Shown: positions 33,755 to 44,002, numbered from the stretch's first letter. The stretch is DNA of 64,000 nucleotides from Hyphomonadaceae bacterium UBA1849 (GCA_002338565.1 DDIN01000008.1:740167-804166), one strand, 5' to 3'. Notes: generated by a model not told the origin, from the sequence alone. Numbers and translations: made by a program.

Positions 33755-34912
33755 TTAGCTGTCACCCGACATAAGGCGCATCCAGTCACGGTGCTCCAGC
33801 CCGTAAATCATATCCATCAGCTCGAACTGCAAACCTGTCGGGCGTGAGATATTTGAATTCCACATCGCTGCAATGCCTGTCTGACGCTCCGGATCGAACA
33901 TGATCAGAGCGCGATAGCCCCGAACCGCGCCGCGGTGCCCGACCACTGTGCGGCCTTCATAATCGTAAATGCGCCAGCCAAGACCATAATCAGCATCCCG
34001 AATGCGATCATAACGGCGGCCCATGCCCCGCGCTTCGCGAAGGGTTTCAACAATCGGTGTGTGCGCCTCGGTCAGGGCCTCCTGAGAAAAGACCGTTGGA
34101 CGAAGCCCCATCTGCGCCTGAAGATAGCGCGCCATATCATCTGCTGAAGAGCTGATACCGCCCGCTGCCGCGACACGGAAGTAAGGCGGGGTGATGCGAT
34201 CCGCGACCATACGGCCACCGCGATAATTGTACGGGCGCGCATAGTTTCCACCAGCGACAAAACCGTCATAAGTGGAAGCCGCATTGCGCATACCGAGCGG
34301 ACGGAAGACGCGCTCAGACACAATCGTGTCAAAGTCATCGCCCGTCGTGTCGTAGAAAACTTCCTCAATCGTATCGAACGCGACATTCTGATAGCCATGG
34401 CACTGACCGACAGGACAGATCAGATCAAGATCACCCAGCATACCGCGAATGGCAGACGGCTCACGGCCGCTTTCAAGAATGTTGTCATACGCGTTGGAAA
34501 CAAGGCCAAGGCGGTGAGACAGAACATCACGCAGCGTAGCGGTGTTTTCACCAAAACCGGGAAGGCGCAAAGTTGTCTGATATTCGGACACTGTATCATC
34601 CAGAGACAGAATCCCCTGGTGATCGAGCTCGGCTGCAATCGTGCCTGCAAGTCCTTTGGAAACAGATGCCCAACGGAAACGCGTGTCGGTGTTCACAGGG
34701 CTACCGCCCTCTTCTGTGAGGCCATAACCACGCACAAACCGGATATCGCCATTTTCGACAACAGCGACAGCCAGACCCATCATGTCATCGCGCTGCATAA
34801 GCAGGCGGATTCGCGCATCCAGATAGCCGTAATCAATCGATTCCGCCTGCGCCGTCGCGCCGAGGCAGAGCGCCATGAACAGACCCGAAAACCACCGCAT
34901 AGCCAATTTCAT
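33755..34912 (-). CDS. Serine hydrolase of the class C beta-lactamase family
   Basis: A 385-residue exported protein (signal peptide to about AQA, residue 23) with the penicillin-binding/beta-lactamase fold: SVSK at 83-86 (nucleophile Ser83), YQN further on as the YxN motif, and HRGAVRG as the third box in place of KTG. Such enzymes are often D-aminopeptidases, esterases or wall peptidases rather than true beta-lactamases; no claim of antibiotic resistance can be made from this. Confidence 0.88.
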   Translation of the reverse strand: MKLAMRWFSGLFMALCLGATAQAESIDYGYLDARIRLLMQRDDMMGLAVAVVENGDIRFVRGYGLTEEGGSPVNTDTRFRWASVSKGLAGTIAAELDHQGILSLDDTVSEYQTTLRLPGFGENTATLRDVLSHRLGLVSNAYDNILESGREPSAIRGMLGDLDLICPVGQCHGYQNVAFDTIEEVFYDTTGDDFDTIVSERVFRPLGMRNAASTYDGFVAGGNYARPYNYRGGRMVADRITPPYFRVAAAGGISSSADDMARYLQAQMGLRPTVFSQEALTEAHTPIVETLREARGMGRRYDRIRDADYGLGWRIYDYEGRTVVGHRGAVRGYRALIMFDPERQTGIAAMWNSNISRPTGLQFELMDMIYGLEHRDWMRLMSGDS

Positions 34913-35073
34913 TCAAGATCTCTCCGGAGGGACAGTGCCGCTCAGACCGCGAATGCGCCGAACAGGACTCGCTTATTAGTTGGATAGAGCATGCAAACTT
35001 CAGACCGTCTGCTAAAGAAAATCCTAATGGGACGTCAACTTAACAATACAGCTCAGCGGGCGGGGGCATAAAA

Positions 35074-36447
35074 ATGCCGGTAAAGCCAGCAGGCCGGGAA
35101 GAACTTCATGCATTCTTCCAATTCGATGACATCATCGAACGCCCGGGCTTTGCCATCTTGCTCTTTCTACTCCAGCTCGCTGCAATGGGCTATGGCTTTG
35201 CGTGGGCACTCGATTGGGACCGTCCTGGCCGGGAAGCCATTTTCGGGCTGGTCTATATGGATGCCGCGCTCGTCGCGCTGGCGATTATGGCCGCTTCCGC
35301 GTGTATCATCTTCCTGCTGCTCAGCCTTTTCAAATTGCTCACCCGCATAAGGCGCAACCAGAACAGACAAGCACTGGCGGCAAAGGCGCGTAGCGCTCTG
35401 CGGGAGGATTATAAACGCGCGCTACGCGCCATCTTAAAAGCATCCGGTTTGCGCCCGTCAGATATGTTGCCCGTCAGGACCGCAGGCCCACCTCAGCTGG
35501 AGCGCCTGCTCTTTGATGAGGACGATCTCGAAACGTTTCTGGGCCCCGTCAGGCATCAATCATTTCGGGCTGTTACGCCTTACGGACGCGACGTCGCCTA
35601 CGGCCCTGCTGCACAACACAAACTCGCCGAAAGCACCTATTTTGAAGGCCTGTATACGCCGTTTTACCTTGTCTGCCTTTTTATCACAGATACGCACTAT
35701 GTTGTAGGTGAAGCCGTTTGCAATAGCCTGGCTGGAACGCTGCAAAGCCGCGTAAAACGTATCCCCAAACAGGACATCGCATCCTCAGATTTTCGTACCG
35801 CTCACCGGACTTTACCCCTTCCAGGCCGCATACTGGGCGACTGGCTGGCAAACCGGCGCTTCGACACCGCCGAGAGCCGGCGCGTTGCAACCCGTCTGCA
35901 AAAGCAGGAGCAGGCCAATAGGAAATCCGGGCACTACAGATATGCCAAAGCGGCCCCAGCGTACGGGATCTCTCAGAAAATCCGGTTCCTGGAGATTTCA
36001 CTGAATGATGGTCGCACACTGCAGCTTCCGACACAGATTGATCAGGCGATCATTCTGAACGAGCCAACAGGCTATTTTCGGGAGTTTGATGACGCGTCAC
36101 CGCACACCTTCGCCACCGGCTGGGGCGATATCGCATTCAAGACACGTGAGTTCAGTCCCTACACCAGCGGTTATCTGGATGATCCGCCTGAAGGTGCGCA
36201 AGTCTCTGGCGAGCGCGCACTCTGGTCGACCGGGCGGCAGGTAACCCACCGCGCCTTTCTGGCATTTCCGAATTTGTTCGTGACACTGCTCACGGCGCTT
36301 ATTCTGGCTGCGGGCATTCTCTGGCTTATGAACAGCCTCACGAATGATACGAGCCAGAGCCAAAGCTCCAGTGATGAATCCGGCTACCGGATGGACACAC
36401 CCCAAGGGATTGTGCCGGTACAGCCGGTTAAGGATCAACGCGCTTAA
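35074..36447 (+). CDS. Hypothetical three-helix membrane protein
   Basis: A 457-residue protein. Two hydrophobic helices lie near the N-terminus (about 25-48 and 62-88), one near the C-terminus (about 408-430), and between them is a soluble region of about 310 residues that should be cytoplasmic or periplasmic. No motif recognised. Start ATG at 35074, with a G-rich GGGGG run about seven bases upstream. It sits between a serine hydrolase and the flagellar genes, with no sign of linkage to either. Confidence 0.7.
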   Translation: MPVKPAGREELHAFFQFDDIIERPGFAILLFLLQLAAMGYGFAWALDWDRPGREAIFGLVYMDAALVALAIMAASACIIFLLLSLFKLLTRIRRNQNRQALAAKARSALREDYKRALRAILKASGLRPSDMLPVRTAGPPQLERLLFDEDDLETFLGPVRHQSFRAVTPYGRDVAYGPAAQHKLAESTYFEGLYTPFYLVCLFITDTHYVVGEAVCNSLAGTLQSRVKRIPKQDIASSDFRTAHRTLPLPGRILGDWLANRRFDTAESRRVATRLQKQEQANRKSGHYRYAKAAPAYGISQKIRFLEISLNDGRTLQLPTQIDQAIILNEPTGYFREFDDASPHTFATGWGDIAFKTREFSPYTSGYLDDPPEGAQVSGERALWSTGRQVTHRAFLAFPNLFVTLLTALILAAGILWLMNSLTNDTSQSQSSSDESGYRMDTPQGIVPVQPVKDQRA

Positions 36448-36462
36448 AGTTGCGCGCGTTGA

Positions 36463-37311
36463 TCAGGCGCGTGGACGGTCCTCGTCGCTGGTTGGAAGTT
36501 CCCACCCACGGATGAGCGATTCTGCGATCTGCGCCGCATCAACCGCTGCACGTGTTGTAGACCAGCGCTCCATGATCGGAATCTGGTTGCGTAGGGCTTC
36601 ACGTACATTCGGATCGCGCGTGACGATACCAGCCAGCGGCGGGCGGAAACCAAGGAAGGTCTGGCAGGCTTTGGCAATCGCCTCATACGTCTGGCGGCCA
36701 CGTTGACGGTTGTCAGCCTGGTTGATCACGATGATCGGCTGAACAGATGGCGCATAGCCCTTCATGACCTTGATAAAGGCATACGCGTCCGTCATGGATG
36801 CCGGATCGTCAGTCACCACGACGAGTGTGCGGTCAGCCGAGCGGGCAAGACGCATTACGTTGGTTTCAAGGCCCGCGGCAAGGTCGACGAGTACGTGATC
36901 ATACTGAAGCGCGAGCGCTGTCAGACCCGCTGCGAGGCGGGCAACCTCTTCCTGAGGAAGCGCGGCCATGGCACCTGATCCTGAACGGCCCGGAAGCACA
37001 TCGAAACCACCTTCGGCAACGCCGCCCGAGACCGGCGTTACAGCGTGTTCAAGCTCTACCCAGCCTGCAATGACGGCCGCAAGGTCTGTTTCCGGAGCAA
37101 TACCAAGGTGAACGTCTACGTTCGCAAGCCCCAGGTCACCATCTACCAGAAGCGTTCGTCGCCCGGCTTTGGCCAGGGCGCCTGCCAGCGCGGTAGACAG
37201 GAAGGTCTTCCCTACCCCGCCCTTACCGGACGCAACAGCGATGATTGATGCCGGCTGAACGCGAGATTGCGGTCCTGCCGTTTCTTTTTGTCTACGAAAG
37301 CCGAAACTCAT
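36463..37311 (-). CDS. flhG: MinD-type ATPase FlhG (FleN/YlxH)
   Basis: A 282-residue ParA/MinD-family ATPase that controls flagellar number and placement with FlhF. It has the deviant Walker A SGKGGVGKT (about 28-36), VDGDLGLANVDV as the Walker A' region, and LVDLAAGL as the Walker B region. The start overlaps the flhF stop by one base (TAATG), a clear translational pair. It is the last gene of the flhA-flhF-flhG unit. Confidence 0.88.
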   Translation of the reverse strand: MSFGFRRQKETAGPQSRVQPASIIAVASGKGGVGKTFLSTALAGALAKAGRRTLLVDGDLGLANVDVHLGIAPETDLAAVIAGWVELEHAVTPVSGGVAEGGFDVLPGRSGSGAMAALPQEEVARLAAGLTALALQYDHVLVDLAAGLETNVMRLARSADRTLVVVTDDPASMTDAYAFIKVMKGYAPSVQPIIVINQADNRQRGRQTYEAIAKACQTFLGFRPPLAGIVTRDPNVREALRNQIPIMERWSTTRAAVDAAQIAESLIRGWELPTSDEDRPRA

Positions 37312-38306
37312 TACGCGGCTCCTTTCAGGGATTCTGCACCTGGCGCATGCTCGAGGAGTATGCGGGCGAGACGATTAGATGTGGCAGGGATTAAGCCCCC
37401 GCCGATAAATGGGGTCAGTGAGAGATGCGAGATATTAAGTCTGGCGTTCGCGATAGCGTACAAAACGCTTCCGCGGCGCTTTACAACATCGAGTTTGGTA
37501 ATGATGCAACGTCGAATACCGAGTTCTGCAAAGGCTTTTATATTATCTTCCAGATCCAGCGGATGGCCTTCTGCAGAAATAACTAGAACCGGCTCCGCAT
37601 CGACGAGGGTAATAAGGTCGCGAAGTCGATCCAGATCCTCTGAATCTGTCGGGTTGATCGGGGGGGTATCAATGACCATACCGCGGCCAAGCGCGCGAAT
37701 CCGGTCATAACTTTTAAGCAGCTGGTCAGGCGTAAGCGACGTTGGCACCTTGCCGACATCGCGCTGCAGGTAAGCTGCAAGCTGGGACGAACCGGACGTC
37801 GCATCAAAGTCGGCGACAATCGGAACGGCTTCGCAGTTGGCAGCCTGTGACCGGCGGATAAACTTTGCAGCCGTAGACGTTTTACCTGAACCCGGCGGAC
37901 CTACCAGCATTATTGGACGCTCAAGGCCTGGCGTGATGGGCGAATAGCCGACCATACCTTCCAGCGCATAAACGAAACCGTTTGAGAGATCGGTATTTGC
38001 ATCAACGAGGCGTGCGCCCGTTGTTGCCAGAACGTCAGAGAACCCGTCCGGCGCACCATGCCATGAGAGAATATCTTTCAGCTGCTCGCGATAGCGGTTG
38101 AGCTGCAGAACCGGCGAAGGTCTTGGCTCCGCCTTTAATTCAAATTTCGGCGCAACCCGTTGTGTGGCCCGCTCCACCCCGGCGCGGACCTCATAACCTG
38201 TTTCGGCCTCCCATTCGGACAGGATAACTGCATCCTGACCCATATCGGCGAAAGCGAGAGCTACCGCTTCCTCCCTGGTGGCCGCCGAGTAAAGCTTCAT
38301 CTTCAT
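37311..38306 (-). CDS. flhF: FlhF-like SRP-family GTPase
   Basis: A 331-residue protein with an SRP-GTPase NG domain: G1 loop GPPGSGKTS (about 140), GDFDA-like VADFDATSG, and G4 TKLD (about 285). The third motif reads DTPPIN where typical FlhF has DTAG, so hydrolysis may be altered. The N-terminal part (MKLYSA..EAVALAFADMGQDAVIL) matches FlhF. Its role is probably to recruit early flagellar parts to the pole. Located between flhA and flhG in one direction. Confidence 0.85.
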   Translation of the reverse strand: MKMKLYSAATREEAVALAFADMGQDAVILSEWEAETGYEVRAGVERATQRVAPKFELKAEPRPSPVLQLNRYREQLKDILSWHGAPDGFSDVLATTGARLVDANTDLSNGFVYALEGMVGYSPITPGLERPIMLVGPPGSGKTSTAAKFIRRSQAANCEAVPIVADFDATSGSSQLAAYLQRDVGKVPTSLTPDQLLKSYDRIRALGRGMVIDTPPINPTDSEDLDRLRDLITLVDAEPVLVISAEGHPLDLEDNIKAFAELGIRRCIITKLDVVKRRGSVLYAIANARLNISHLSLTPFIGGGLIPATSNRLARILLEHAPGAESLKGAA

Positions 38307-38320
38307 GGCCGCTACTCCCC

Positions 38321-40465
38321 CTAAACCGTCCCGGCAGCGCGCAAGCGCGCTTTGGGATGAATTTCATTCTGAGACAGGACTGGTGTCTTCGGACGGAAGC
38401 GATCGATCAGCGACTGTACAAACGGTCGGATCGCAGCACTCGTCAGAAGCACAGGCGTCATGCCTTGCTGGCTGGCCTTGTCAAAGGCCTGTCGGACCTC
38501 ACCGGCAAACGCGTGAAGACGGGACGGTTCAAGCGCAAGCTGGCGCTCTGATCCCTGCCCGACAATGGCGTTTGCGAAGGTCTGTTCCCACCCCGGAGAC
38601 ATTGTGATGACCGGAAGCTGTCCGGTTTCATCGGAATTCACATGGCAAAGCTGTCGGCCCAGACGTGACCGCACATGCTCTGTAATAAAGGTCATATCCT
38701 TATTGGCAGATGCTGCTTCGGCAATTCCCTCCAGAATTGTCGGCAGATCACGGATAGACACAAATTCGCGCAGCAGGTTCTGAAGAACGCGCTGAATGCC
38801 TGAAGTGCTGAGCTGGTTTGGTACGATATCTGCGACCAAGGCTTTCTGCTCCTGCGGCAGGTCATCCAGAAGGGATTTGACCGCGGCGAATGAGAGCAAT
38901 TCAGCCATATTTTCCTTAACAATTTCGGTAAAATGCGTCGTAAGTACAGTTGCCGGATCAACAACCGTATAGCCGTTAATCGCAGCATCTTCCTTGCGCG
39001 CTTCGTCTACCCAGATCGCAGGAAGCCCGAAAACAGGCTCTGTGACGCGCTCACCAGAGATCGGTGAGGCATTACCCATCGCGTCCATGGCGAGGTGATG
39101 ATTGAGCTTCAGACGGCCATCACCGGCCACAATTTCCTTAACGCAGATATGATAGGATTCAGACGGCAGTTCCAGATTGTCGACAATGCGCACAGACGGC
39201 GCAACAAAGCCAAATTCAGCCGCAATCTGGCGACGGACGGCCTTGACCTGATCTGTCAGCTTACGGCCTTTGGTCTCATTGATGAGCGCCACCAGACCGA
39301 AGCCGAGTTCGATCTTGAGGTCATCAACGGCAAGAGAATCAGAGATTGGCGCTTCTTTTGGTTCAGCGGCTTTCTCGGTCTTGATCGCCTCTGCGATCTT
39401 GTCCTGTTCGGCAGCTTCCTTGTTCTGTTTATCTACACGGTAACCCATATAGCCAAGCGAACCAGCAAGCGCGAAAAACGGAATGATTGGCATGCCAGGC
39501 AGGACACCCGCAAAAAAGGCTGCGCCAGCGACCATATAAAGTCCGAGCGGATTGCTCATCAGCTGCGTGCCGAACGCCTTATCGGCAGGACCATCAAGAC
39601 CGGCTTTAGAAACGAGAAGACCCGCGGCGATCGAGATAATCAGAGCTGGAATCTGGCTGACCAGACCGTCGCCGATTGTCAGACGGGTATAGGTATCGGC
39701 AGCAGTGTCGAAGGCTAGGCCTTCCTGCGCCACACCGATAATGATGCCGCCAATTATGTTGATGGCTGTAATCAAAAGGCCTGCGACCGCGTCACCACGG
39801 ACAAATTTCGAGGCACCATCCATGGCACCGAAGAAATTGCTTTCACCTTCAACGGTTTTACGGCGCTCGCGAGCCTCTTCTTCATTGATCAGGCCTGCAG
39901 ACAGGTCAGCATCAATCGCCATCTGTTTGCCCGGCATGGCATCAAGCGTGAAGCGGGCTGCGACTTCGGCGATACGGCCAGAACCTTTGGAGATCACGAC
40001 GAAGTTCACAATCACCAGAATGATGAAGATAATAACGCCGATGACGTAATTACCGCCCATCACGAACGAGCCGAACGCCTTGATGACATCACCGGCCGCA
40101 TCAGGTCCCTGAGCGCCGTTGGAGAGGATAAGCCGTGTTGAGGCCATATTCAGGCCAAGTCGCAGGAGCGTCGCGATCAACAGAACTGCCGGAAAGGCAC
40201 TGAACTCAAGCGGCTTCTTGATAAGAAGCGCTGTCATCAGAACCAGAACAGAGAAGGTAATGGAAACGGCCAGCATCATGTCGAGCAGAATGCTCGGCAT
40301 AGGCATGATCAGCATGATGATCAGGGCAAGAACCCCGACCCCCATGGCCACCTCGCTCTTGAGGCCGGACGTCAGAAAGGCCTGGACGTCAAATCCACCA
40401 ATACGCAAACCACCGCCGGCTGCGTTGCCTTCTGAAAGACCCTGAGATGACGTCGTATCAGCCAA
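38321..40465 (-). CDS. flhA: Flagellar export apparatus protein FlhA
   Basis: Inner-membrane channel subunit of the flagellar type III export gate. The 714-residue product has about eight N-terminal helices (to about residue 330) and a large cytoplasmic domain that docks export substrates. The LRLGLN motif and the conserved FHIPEP-type loop (NFVVISKGSGRIAEVAARF, DAMPGKQMAID) are present. Start is TTG at 40465. It is 14 bases upstream of flhF. Confidence 0.96.
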   Translation of the reverse strand: MADTTSSQGLSEGNAAGGGLRIGGFDVQAFLTSGLKSEVAMGVGVLALIIMLIMPMPSILLDMMLAVSITFSVLVLMTALLIKKPLEFSAFPAVLLIATLLRLGLNMASTRLILSNGAQGPDAAGDVIKAFGSFVMGGNYVIGVIIFIILVIVNFVVISKGSGRIAEVAARFTLDAMPGKQMAIDADLSAGLINEEEARERRKTVEGESNFFGAMDGASKFVRGDAVAGLLITAINIIGGIIIGVAQEGLAFDTAADTYTRLTIGDGLVSQIPALIISIAAGLLVSKAGLDGPADKAFGTQLMSNPLGLYMVAGAAFFAGVLPGMPIIPFFALAGSLGYMGYRVDKQNKEAAEQDKIAEAIKTEKAAEPKEAPISDSLAVDDLKIELGFGLVALINETKGRKLTDQVKAVRRQIAAEFGFVAPSVRIVDNLELPSESYHICVKEIVAGDGRLKLNHHLAMDAMGNASPISGERVTEPVFGLPAIWVDEARKEDAAINGYTVVDPATVLTTHFTEIVKENMAELLSFAAVKSLLDDLPQEQKALVADIVPNQLSTSGIQRVLQNLLREFVSIRDLPTILEGIAEAASANKDMTFITEHVRSRLGRQLCHVNSDETGQLPVITMSPGWEQTFANAIVGQGSERQLALEPSRLHAFAGEVRQAFDKASQQGMTPVLLTSAAIRPFVQSLIDRFRPKTPVLSQNEIHPKARLRAAGTV

Positions 40466-40489
40466 ACCCGTTACCTACTCTCATGACGC

Positions 40490-41872
40490 CTAGATTGCTT
40501 CGCGAACTTCGCCCGGTTGCGGGACGTCTACGCCCGCTTCCGAATAGGCTTTCAGCTTATTGCGAAGCGTGCGGATCGAAATGCCCAGGATGTTCGCGGC
40601 GTGTGTACGGTTACCAAGGCAATGGCTGAGCGTATCAAGGATCAGATCCTGTTCGACATCAGCAACAGTACGACCAACCAGAGATGTGTTGAGCGCTGAC
40701 GCTGACTGCGTCGCCGCATCGACGACCGGATTACCAGTCGGCATTGGGTGGCTGGACGCTGCCACCGGCTCAAGACCATCTGGCGAGCGGATTGCTTCAG
40801 CATCAATGACATCGCCCACGGAGAGAAGCACAGCGCGGTGCATCGCGTTTTCAAGTTCACGAACATTGCCTGGCCAGTCATGCGCCTGAACGCATTCGCG
40901 CGCTTCGTCTGAAAGCTGTTTGCCCGAAAGGCCATTGGCCGCCGCGTATTTCTCGACGAAGTAATTTGCCAGCTCAACCGCATCGAGTTTGCGCTCACGC
41001 AGCGGCGGAATACGAAGGTTCACAACGTTGAGGCGATAAAGAAGGTCTTCGCGGAAGATGCCTTCCTTCACAGCGTCTGCAAGGTTCCGGTTGGACGTCG
41101 CAAGAATACGGATATTGACCTTGATCGGCTTAGAGCCACCAACGCGATCAATCTCGCGTTCCTGAATAGCGCGCAGGAGTTTTGCCTGAAGGCGCGCATC
41201 CATTTCGGAAATCTCGTCCAGCAGAAGCGTGCCGCCATCGGCCTCTTCAAACTTACCGATACGGCGTGTGACAGCACCCGTAAACGCACCCTTCTCGTGA
41301 CCGAAAAGTTCTGATTCCAGAAGGTTTTCAGGAATAGCCGCACAGTTCACCGAGATGAACGGCTTGGAGGCCCGGCGTGACTGCTTGTGCACATAGCGCG
41401 CCATGACTTCTTTACCGACACCGCTCTCACCGGTGATGAGTACGCTGGCTTCACTCCCTGCAATCTGGTCAGCAAGCTGAATAACGCGCTGCATCGCCGG
41501 ATCGGATACGATCATCGGACGTTCGTCATCGGCAACCGCTTCAAGTACGGCGGCGATCATGTCCGGATCTGGCGGCAGCGGAATGAATTCGCGCGCACCG
41601 GCACGGATCGCATTCGCAGCGCCCGTCGCGTCGGCCTCAACGCCGCAAGCCACGACTGGAACCGCAATCCGTTCTGCATCCAGCGCAGATGTCAGGCTGG
41701 ACAGGTCCAGATTGTAGTCCGCCATGATCAGGTCTGCACCGCGACCGGCCCGCAGAGCCGAAAGCGCCTGCTCGATCTGGTCGAAATGGGTGACTTTCGC
41801 CCCGCGATCGAACGCGATCTTCGAAGCGACCGAAAGCTGACCTCCCAGATTTCCGATCATCATCACGCGCAT
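40490..41872 (-). CDS. flbD: Sigma-54 flagellar activator FlbD
   Basis: A 460-residue NtrC-family activator. The N-terminal receiver is degenerate: it begins RVMMIGNLGGQL without the usual acidic pair, though an Asp remains in MADY. The AAA+ domain has GESGVGKE, the sigma-54 loop GAFTGA and GGTLLLDEISE; a Fis-type HTH (THAANILGISIRTLRNKL) ends it. It matches Caulobacter FlbD, which with sigma-54 turns on hook and filament genes and represses fliF. The gene lies in the fliF-fliG-flbE-fliN-flbD order, also as in Caulobacter. Confidence 0.94.
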   Translation of the reverse strand: MRVMMIGNLGGQLSVASKIAFDRGAKVTHFDQIEQALSALRAGRGADLIMADYNLDLSSLTSALDAERIAVPVVACGVEADATGAANAIRAGAREFIPLPPDPDMIAAVLEAVADDERPMIVSDPAMQRVIQLADQIAGSEASVLITGESGVGKEVMARYVHKQSRRASKPFISVNCAAIPENLLESELFGHEKGAFTGAVTRRIGKFEEADGGTLLLDEISEMDARLQAKLLRAIQEREIDRVGGSKPIKVNIRILATSNRNLADAVKEGIFREDLLYRLNVVNLRIPPLRERKLDAVELANYFVEKYAAANGLSGKQLSDEARECVQAHDWPGNVRELENAMHRAVLLSVGDVIDAEAIRSPDGLEPVAASSHPMPTGNPVVDAATQSASALNTSLVGRTVADVEQDLILDTLSHCLGNRTHAANILGISIRTLRNKLKAYSEAGVDVPQPGEVREAI

Positions 41873-41927
41873 GGGCGGGCTCCTTCAATAGACACTTTTA
41901 CAGGGGGGTAAGAGGCGAGACGGGCCA

Positions 41928-42269
41928 TTAGTTCACACCCTCCCCATCCTTGATGATTTCCGTCATTGTCACACCGAGGCGGTCATCAACGAGGACGATC
42001 TCACCACGGGCAACGAGCCGGTTATTGACGTAAATATCGATGGCTTCACCAACGCGGCGATCAAGCTCGAGAAGCGAGCCCGGCGCGAGGCGCAGGAGCT
42101 CTGACACTTCCATCTGAGTGCGACCGAGTACGGCCTGAATATTGACCGGAACGTCAAAGACGGGCTCCAGATCGGCAGCAGCCTTCTCTTCCGAACGCTG
42201 AGACGGCGTGGAAGCCGGGGCTCCGGTGTTTTCAAGTTCCGGCAGGTTTAAAGCGTCGTCGTTACTCAA
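41928..42269 (-). CDS. fliN: Flagellar motor switch protein FliN
   Basis: C-ring protein of 113 residues that, with FliM and FliG, sets rotation direction and docks export substrates. The C-terminal SpoA domain is clear (VQAVLGRTQMEVSEL-like core, then LDRRVGEAIDIYVNNRLVARGEIVLVDDRLGVTMTEI in sections). The first about 35 residues are acidic and variable. Start is TTG at 42269 with GAGAG upstream. fliM is not in this window. Confidence 0.94.
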   Translation of the reverse strand: MSNDDALNLPELENTGAPASTPSQRSEEKAAADLEPVFDVPVNIQAVLGRTQMEVSELLRLAPGSLLELDRRVGEAIDIYVNNRLVARGEIVLVDDRLGVTMTEIIKDGEGVN

Positions 42270-42285
42270 GATACACTCTCTTCAA

Positions 42286-42927
42286 TCATGCCACGGTGGC
42301 GAACAGGTCGCCCTGTGGCTCAAGGGGTTGTGTCAGATGGCTGCGAACGATTTGCTCCAGCTTCTCTGCGAGCATTTCCGGGTCCTGGCTCACCGCGCCG
42401 GACGCCCATTCAAGCGTCCATGCACCCGGAGCTGCCATAGGATCTGCAACAAGTCTGATATCTGTGCCCGGAGGCGTTCTGGCCTCGACAACCGGCGCGA
42501 CAAGCGCCTCCAGATCAGGCGAAATTTTCAACGTCACGACTGCGTTCATCGGCAGATCGGAAACGGCTTCAGCGAGCGCGGCCTGCACGGCTTCCTGCGG
42601 AAAGGCTGCAATGGCTTCAGCGGCGAGTTTACGCCCCATCATAAGCGCGAGTTCAGCGGCCTGTTTGCGCAAGTCATCGGCAATCGACATAGCGAACGGC
42701 AAGGTCGGGCTGACATGTTGAACCAGCGCCTGAACAGAAGCCTCCACCTGACGGTGCATCTGCGCCTCGGAAGACGCCATGGCTTCCTGACGTGCGGCCT
42801 CGACGGCTGCGTCCATTTCAGCCTGAGTGTAGCGCTTGAAACGGCCGCCCTCCTGCAGGACTGTGCCATCAGCGCCGAACTCGGTGTCAAAAGAGAATGC
42901 GTCAGCGTTAGTAGATGAGCTCATCAT
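42286..42927 (-). CDS. flbE: FliH-like flagellar protein (FlbE)
   Basis: A 213-residue protein in the fliG-fliN interval, where Caulobacter has FlbE. It has a coiled-coil stretch (YTQAEMDAAVEAARQEAM, then ASSEAQMHRQVEASV) and an alpha/beta C-terminal part like FliH, the regulator of the FliI export ATPase. ATG at 42927 overlaps the end of fliG and has GGAGG just upstream. The FliH assignment is mostly by position and shape, since family identity is weak. Confidence 0.8.
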   Translation of the reverse strand: MMSSSTNADAFSFDTEFGADGTVLQEGGRFKRYTQAEMDAAVEAARQEAMASSEAQMHRQVEASVQALVQHVSPTLPFAMSIADDLRKQAAELALMMGRKLAAEAIAAFPQEAVQAALAEAVSDLPMNAVVTLKISPDLEALVAPVVEARTPPGTDIRLVADPMAAPGAWTLEWASGAVSQDPEMLAEKLEQIVRSHLTQPLEPQGDLFATVA

Positions 42928-44002
42928 CGCCTCCACCTTCTGACAGCATGATCTCGCCGCGGGCTGCGAGGTCTTTCGCCGTGAATACCATTTCGGTTTG
43001 CGCCTGATCGACATCCTTCAGACGTACAGGGCCGAGGGCCTGCATGTCGTCCTTGAGCAGCTTCGCAGCGCGTTCAGACATGTTGGACAGGAACAGATCG
43101 CGAAGATCGTCGGATGCACCTTTGAGCGCCAGCGCAAGCTTGTCTTTCTCGACGCCGCGCAGAAGCGTCTGAATACCACCCGGATCGAGTTTTGAGAGGT
43201 CTTCGAAGACAAACATAAGCGCGCGGATCTTGTCCGAGCTCTCGCGATTGCGTTCCTCGAGACTGTTCAGGAAGCGGCCCTCGGTCTGACGGTCAAAGCT
43301 GTTGAAGATTTCCGCCATCAACTCGTGGCTGTCTCGTTTCGATGTGCGTGCGAGGTTGGACATGAACTCCGAGCGCAGCGTATTCTCGATTTTATCGAGG
43401 ATTTCACGCTGAACAGGTTCCATACGCAGCATACGCTGAACGCACTCGATTGCGAATTCTTCCGGCAGCGCCGCAAGCACGCGCGCTGCATGGTCCGCCT
43501 TAACTTTGGAGAGAACCACCGCAACGGTCTGCGGGTACTCGTTCTTTAGATAGTTCGCGAGAACGACCTCGTTCACATTGCCGAGCTTGTCCCACATGGT
43601 TCGACCCGCAGGACCGCGAATCTCTTCCATCAGAGCGTCCACCTTTTCAGGCGGCAGGAAGTTCATGAGCAGCTTTTGCGTCTGCTCGTAAGACCCCATG
43701 ATATTGCCCTGATTGGTCATCTTGGAGACGAAGTCAGAGATCAGGCTCTCAACGAGTTCGGCTTCTACAACACCAAGACCGGACATGGCGTGTGAGATCT
43801 CACGAATCTCGTCTTCGCCCAGCTTTTCCCAGACCGGCGCCATGTTTTCACCGAGCGCCATCAGAATAACGGCAGACTTTTCAGCGCCCGTCATCCCCTG
43901 AATCCGGTTACGAATTTTCAGGCTGATACCCGCATTCGCCGGAGTATTGCCGGCGATGTTGGCTGTGACGAGTTCTGCAAGGGCTTCTGTTTCCTTCGAC
44001 AT
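42908..44002 (-). CDS. fliG: Flagellar motor switch protein FliG
   Basis: A 364-residue C-ring protein that binds FliF with its N-terminal domain and the stator with its C-terminal domain. The middle EHPQT-type motif appears as EYPQTVAVVLSKV (about residue 150), and the C-terminal torque helix has charged residues near 290-310 (FEDLSKLDPGGIQTLLR, VEKDKLALALKG). Its start overlaps the fliF stop (TGATG). Confidence 0.96.
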   Translation of the reverse strand: MSKETEALAELVTANIAGNTPANAGISLKIRNRIQGMTGAEKSAVILMALGENMAPVWEKLGEDEIREISHAMSGLGVVEAELVESLISDFVSKMTNQGNIMGSYEQTQKLLMNFLPPEKVDALMEEIRGPAGRTMWDKLGNVNEVVLANYLKNEYPQTVAVVLSKVKADHAARVLAALPEEFAIECVQRMLRMEPVQREILDKIENTLRSEFMSNLARTSKRDSHELMAEIFNSFDRQTEGRFLNSLEERNRESSDKIRALMFVFEDLSKLDPGGIQTLLRGVEKDKLALALKGASDDLRDLFLSNMSERAAKLLKDDMQALGPVRLKDVDQAQTEMVFTAKDLAARGEIMLSEGGGDDELIY

